Below, one piece after another: positions 59,345 to 64,000 of a DNA stretch of 64,000 bases (position 1 is its first letter; every line of letters starts with the position of its first letter). Both the position numbers and the translations under genes were made by a program. The notes under the pieces are model-generated. The model was given only the letters and a program-made list of their open reading frames with translations. It was not told the DNA's origin and searched no databases. The stretch is from Inia geoffrensis (Eukaryota; Chordata; Mammalia; Artiodactyla; Iniidae): assembly GCA_036417435.1 (NCBI GenBank), contig CM070902.1:134715886-134779885 (forward strand). The letters are read 5' to 3'.

Positions 59345-62300
59345 TTTCTTAGACTCCATATATATGTGTTAGCATACGGTATTTGTTTTTCTCTTTCTGA
59401 CTTACTTCACTCTGTATGACAGACTATATGTCCATCCAACTCACTACAAATAACTCAGTTTCTTTTCTTTTCATGACTAATATTCCATTATATATATGTG
59501 CCACATCTTCTTTATCCATTCATACAATGGTGGACACTTAGGTTGCTTCCATGTCCTGGCTATTGTAAATAGAGCTGCAATGAACATTTTGGTACATGAC
59601 TCTTTTTGAATTCTGGTTTTCTCAGGGTATTTGCCCAGTAGTGGGATTGCTGGGTCATATGGTAGTTTTATTTTAGTTTTTTAAGGAACCTCCATACTGT
59701 TCTCCATAGTGGTTGTATCAATTTACATTCACACCAGCAGTGCAAGAGTGTTCCCTTTTCTCCATACCCTCTCCAGCATTTTTTTTTTTTTTTGTAGATT
59801 TTTGATGATGGCCATTCTGACTGGTGTGAGATAATATCTCAGTTTTGATTTGCATTTCTCTAATGATTAATGATGTTGAGCATTCTTTCATGTGCTTGCT
59901 AGCAATCTGTATATCTTCTTTGGAGAAATGTCTATTTAGGTCTTTGGCCCATTTTTGGATTGGGTTGTTTGTTTTTTTTGTTATTAAGCTGCATGAGCTG
60001 CTTGTAAATTTTGAAGATTAATCCTTTGTCAGTTGCTTCATTTGAAAATATTTTCTCCCATTCTGAGGGTTGTCTTTTGGTCCTGTTTATGGTTTCCTTT
60101 GCTGTGCAAAAGCTTTTAAGTTTCATTAGGTCTCATTTGTTTTTATTCCGAGTTCTCTAGGAGGTGGGTCAAAAAGGATCTTGCTGTGATTTATGTCATA
60201 GAATGTTGTGCCTATGTTTTCCTCTAAGAGTTTGATAGTTTCTGGCTTTACATTTAGGTCTTTAACCATTTTGAGCTTATTTTTGTGTATAGTGTTAGGG
60301 AGTGGTGTAATCTTATACTTTTACAGGTATGTGTCGAGTTTTCTGAGCACCACTTATTGAAGAGGCTGTCTTTTCTCCACTGTATATTCTTGCCTCCTTT
60401 ATCAAAGATAAGGTGACCATATGTGGGTGGGTTTATATCTGGACTTTCTATCCTGCTCCATTGATCTATATTTCTGTTTTTGTGCCAGTAACATACTGTC
60501 TTGATTACTGTAGCTTTGTAGTATAGTCTGAGGTCAGGGAGCCTGATTCCTCCAGCTCCATTTTTCGTTCTCAAGATGGCTTTGGCTATTAGGGGTCTTT
60601 TGTGTTTCCATACAAATTGTGAAATTTTTTGTTCTATTTCTGTGAAAAATGCCAGTGGTAGTTTGTTAGGGATTGCATTAAATCCGTAGATTGCTTTGGG
60701 TAGTAGAGTCATTTTCACAATGTTGATTCTTCCAATCTAAGAACATGGATATAACTCTCCATCTATTTGTATCATCTTTAATTTCCTTCATCAGTGTCTT
60801 ATAATTTTCTGCATACAGGTCTTTTGTCTCCTTATGTAGGTTTATTCCTAGATATTTTATTCTTTTTGTTGCAATAGTAAATGGGAGTGTTTTCTGAATT
60901 TCACTTTCAGATTTTTCATCATTAATGTATAGGAATGCCAGAGATTTGTGTGCATTAATTTTGTATCCTGATACTTTATCAAATTCATTGATTAGCTCTA
61001 GTAGTTTTCAGGTAGCATGTTTATGATTCTCTATGTATAGTATCATGTCATCTGCAAACAGTGACAGCTTTACTTCTGTTCTGATTTGGATTCCCTTTAT
61101 TTCTTTTTCTTCTCTGATTGCTGTGACTAAAACTTCCAAAACTATGTTGAATAATAGTGGTGAGAGTGGGCAACCTTCTCTTGTTCCTGGTCTTAGTAGA
61201 AATGGTTTCAGTTTTTCACTACTGAGGATGATGTTGGCTGTGGGTTTGTCATATATGGCCTTTATTATGTTTAGGAAGGTTCCCTCTATGCCTACCTTCT
61301 GCAGGGTTTTAATCATAAGTGTTGTTGAATTTTGTCGAAAGCTTTCTCTGCATCTATTGAGATGATCATATGGTTTTTCTCCTTCAATTTGTTAGTATGG
61401 TGTATCACATTGATTTGCATATACTGAAGAATCCTTGCATTCCTGGAATAAACCCCAGTTGATCATAGTGTATGATCCTTTTAATGTGTTGTTGGATTCT
61501 GTTTGCTAGTATTTTGTTGAGGATTTTTGCATCTATGTTCATCAATGATATTGGCTTGTAGTTTTCTTTCTTTGTGATATCTTTGTCTGGCTTTGGTATC
61601 AGGGTGATGGTGGCCTCATAGAATGAGTTTGGGAGTGTTCCTCCCTCTGCTATATTTTGGAAGAGTTTGAGAAGGATAGGTGTTAGCTCTTCTCTAAATA
61701 TTTGGTAGAATTCGCCTGGAAGCCATCTGGTCCTGGGCTTTTGTTTGTTGGAAGGTTTTTAATCACAGTCTCAATTTCAGTTCTTGTGATTGGTCTGTTC
61801 ATATTTTCTATTTCTTCCTAGTTCAGTCTCGGCAGGTTGTGCCCTTCTAAGAGTTTGTCCATTTCTTCCAGGTTGTCCATTTTACTGGTATAGAGTTGAT
61901 TGTAGTAATCTCTCGTGATGTTTTGTATTTCTGCAGTGTCAGTTGTTACTTCTCCTTTTTCATTTCTAATTCTATTGGTTTGAGTCTTCTCCCTTTTTTT
62001 CTTGATTAGTTTGGCTAATGGTTTATCAATTTTGTTTTTCTTCTCAATGAACCAGCTTTCCGTTTTATTGATCTTTGCTATCGTTTCCTTCATTTCTTTT
62101 TCATTTATTTCTGATCTCATCTTTATGATTTCTTTCCGTCTGCTATCTTTAGGGTTTTTTGTTCTTCTTTCTCTAATTGCTTTAGGTTCAAGGTTACGTT
62201 GTTTATTTGAGATGTTTCCTGTTTCTTAAGGTAGGGTTGTATTGCTATAAACTTCCCTCTTAGAACTGCTTTTGCCGCATCCCATAGGTATTGGGTTATC

Positions 62301-63142
62301 GTGTCTCCATTGTCATTTGTTTCTAGATACTTTTTGATTTCCTCTGTGGTTTCTTCAGTGATCTCTTCGTTATTAAGAAGTGTATTATTTAGCCTCCATG
62401 TGTTTGTATTTTTTACAGATCTTTTCCTGTAATCGATATCTAATCTCATGGCATTGTGGTTGGAAAAGATACTTGATACAATTTCAATTTTCTTAAAGTT
62501 ACCAAGGCTTGATTTGTAACCCAAGATATGAACTATTCTGGTGAATGTTCCATGAGCACTTGAGAAAAATGTTTATTCTGTTGTTTTTGGATAGAATGTC
62601 CTATACATATTAATTAAGTCCATCTTGTTTAATGTATCATTTAAAGCTTGTGTTTCCTTATTTATTTTCATTTTGGATGATCTGTCCATTGGTGAAAGTG
62701 GGCTGTTAAAGTTCCCTACTATGAATTTGTTACTGTCAATTTCCCCTTTTATGGCTTTTAGTATTTGCTCTATGTATTGAGGTGTTCCTGTGTTGGGTGC
62801 ATAAATATTTACAATTGTTATATCTTCTTCTTGGATCGATCCCTTGATCATTATGTAGTGTCCTTCTTTGTCTCTTCTAATAGTCTTTATTTTAAAGTCT
62901 ATTTTGTCTGCTTTGAGAATTGCTACTCCAGCTTTCTTTTGATTTCCATTTGCATGGAATATCTTTTTCCATCCCCTTACTTTCAGTCTGTATGTGTCTC
63001 TAGGTCTGAAGTGGGTCTCTTGTAGACAGCATATATAAGGGTCTTGTTTTTGTATCCATTCAACCAGTTTATGCCTTTTGGTGGGAGCACTTAATCCATT
63101 TATGTGTAAGGTAATTATCGATATGTATGTTCCTAATCCCAT
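59345..63142 (-). pseudogene. L1 ORF2, decayed (copy 5)
   Basis: Starts at 63,142 as MGLGTYISIITLHINGLSAP. The first 189 codons are open and include [20 protein letters not shown] and [15 protein letters not shown], where GDFN has become GNFN, a damaged endonuclease residue. Later pieces include [11 protein letters not shown] (SDH changed to SNH), [26 protein letters not shown] and the Cys-rich end in broken form. At least several stops and indels. Confidence 0.9.
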
Positions 63143-63199
63143 TTTCTTAATTGTTTTGGGTTTGTTATTGTAGGTCTTTTCCTTCTCTTGTGTTTCTTG

Positions 63200-64000
63200 C
63201 CTAGAGAAGTTTTTTTAGCACTTGTATTGCTGGTTTGGTGGTACTGAACTCTCTTAGCTTTTGCTTGTCTGTAAAGGTTTTACTTTCTCTGTCAAATCTG
63301 AATTAGATCCTTGCTGGGTAGAGTAATGTTGGTTTTAGGTTTTTCTCCTTCATCACTTTCAATATGTCCTGCCACTCCCTTCTGGCTTGCAGAGTTTCTG
63401 CTGAAAGATGAGCTCTTAACCTTATGGGGATTCCCTTGTGTGTTCTTTTTCCCTTGCTGCTTTTAATATGTTTTCTTTGTATTTCATTTTTGATAGTTTT
63501 ATTAATATGTGTCTTGGTGTGTTTCTCCTTGGATTTATTTTGTATGGGACTCTCTGTGCTTCCTGGACTTGTTTAACTATTTCCTTTCCCATATTAGGGA
63601 AGTTTTCAAGTATAATCTCTTGAAATATTTTCTAAGTCCCTTTGTTTTTCTCTTCGTCTTCTGGAACCCCTATAATTCGAATGTTAGTGTGATTAGTGTT
63701 GTCCCAGAGGTCTCTGAGACTGTCCTTAGTTCTTTTTATTCTTTTTTCTTTATTCTTCTCTGCAGTAGTTATTTCCACTATTTTATCTTCCAGGTCACTT
63801 ATCCGTTCTTCTGCCTCAGTTTTTCTGCTATTGATCCCTTCTAGACTATTTTTAGTTTCATTTACTGTGTTGTTTATTGTTGCTTGTTTCCTCTTTAGTT
63901 CTTCTAGGTCCTTGTTAAATGTTTCTTGCATTTTCTGTATTCTATTTCCAAGATTGTGGATCATCTTTACTATCATTATTCTGAATTCTTTTTCAGGTAG
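63200..64000 (-). pseudogene. L1 ORF1, partial and decayed (copy 5)
   Basis: Fragments on the minus strand include the coiled-coil (ETFNKDLEELKRKQATINNT, and ISDLEDKIVEITTAEKNKEK) and NIRIIGVPEDEEKNKGT, followed by a stop near 63,632. The N-terminus is outside the window and the C-terminal part continues in another frame. Confidence 0.85.

Larger units (their letters stand above)
58981..64000 (-). mobile_element. L1 element (copy 5), decayed, runs off the right edge
   Basis: The 3' end lies at 58,979-59,015 with a T-rich tail and tctttattgaagtataattg. It extends right through the 3' UTR, ORF2 (to 63,142) and ORF1, and leaves the window within ORF1. Copies 3, 4 and 5 all point the same way. 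Its state of decay is between copies 3 and 1. Confidence 0.92.

Noticed and set aside
45019..64000. A possible new tandem repeat or satellite array of about 6-kb units
   Set aside because: Units are ordinary L1s of different length and age with their own tails, separated at 58,401-58,980 by non-array DNA.
1..64000. CRISPR arrays, bacterial-type operons, tRNA or rRNA genes, or a new defence or mobile system
   Set aside because: Nothing of the kind was seen. tRNA-like parts belong to SINEs, and repeats of regular spacing are microsatellites or L1 5' UTR units.

Overview
This is a stretch of mammalian, almost certainly cetacean, nuclear DNA. It is AT-rich and contains no intact host protein-coding gene that I can support. 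The lineage call rests on six copies of a tRNA-derived SINE of the CHR type (cetacean/hippo/ruminant family). The dolphin/whale-like form starts gcttccctggtggtgcagtg and ends in an A-tail after ggcccacataccgc. The L1 3' ends are of cetartiodactyl type, and there is no BovB, Bov-tA, Alu or rodent B1/B2.

Layout. Positions 1-622 hold an intronless, broken minus-strand copy of TTC19, cut by the window edge. From 623 to 13,926 the DNA is mostly single-copy with scattered old MIR, L2 and LTR pieces and one CHR SINE. Positions 13,927-22,240 are an old but full-length minus-strand L1 with two nested CHR SINEs and an inverted L1 3' stub. Positions 22,241-28,449 are single-copy DNA with a MaLR-type LTR at 27,012. 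Positions 28,450-29,931 are a composite of inverted L1 pieces enclosed by one 12-bp target-site duplication. Positions 33,586-38,690 are an L1-in-L1 mosaic: two 5'-inverted (twin-primed) L1s sit on an older L1. Between 39,646 and 42,935 three minus-strand CHR SINEs lie in older repeats.

From 45,019 to the window end the sequence is nearly all L1, in three minus-strand copies. The copy at 45,019-52,690 is by far the best preserved. It has an open 302-codon ORF1 and a full-length ORF2 frame of 1,272 codons broken only by three point stop codons. Its roughly 2.5-kb 5' UTR is CpG-rich and carries short tandem repeats. It abuts, and probably inserted into, the A-rich tail of the next L1 (52,691-58,400). 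A third, decayed L1 runs off the right edge.

How the parts relate. The window is mainly a record of target-primed reverse transcription. L1 supplies the endonuclease and reverse transcriptase. CHR SINEs and the TTC19 retrocopy are its non-autonomous passengers, and they share the same hallmarks (A-tails, target-site duplications, no introns). I found no CRISPR array, operon or evidence of a new biological system. The points worth a second look are structural: inverted L1 composites, tandem units in an L1 5' UTR, and a nearly coding-competent L1.
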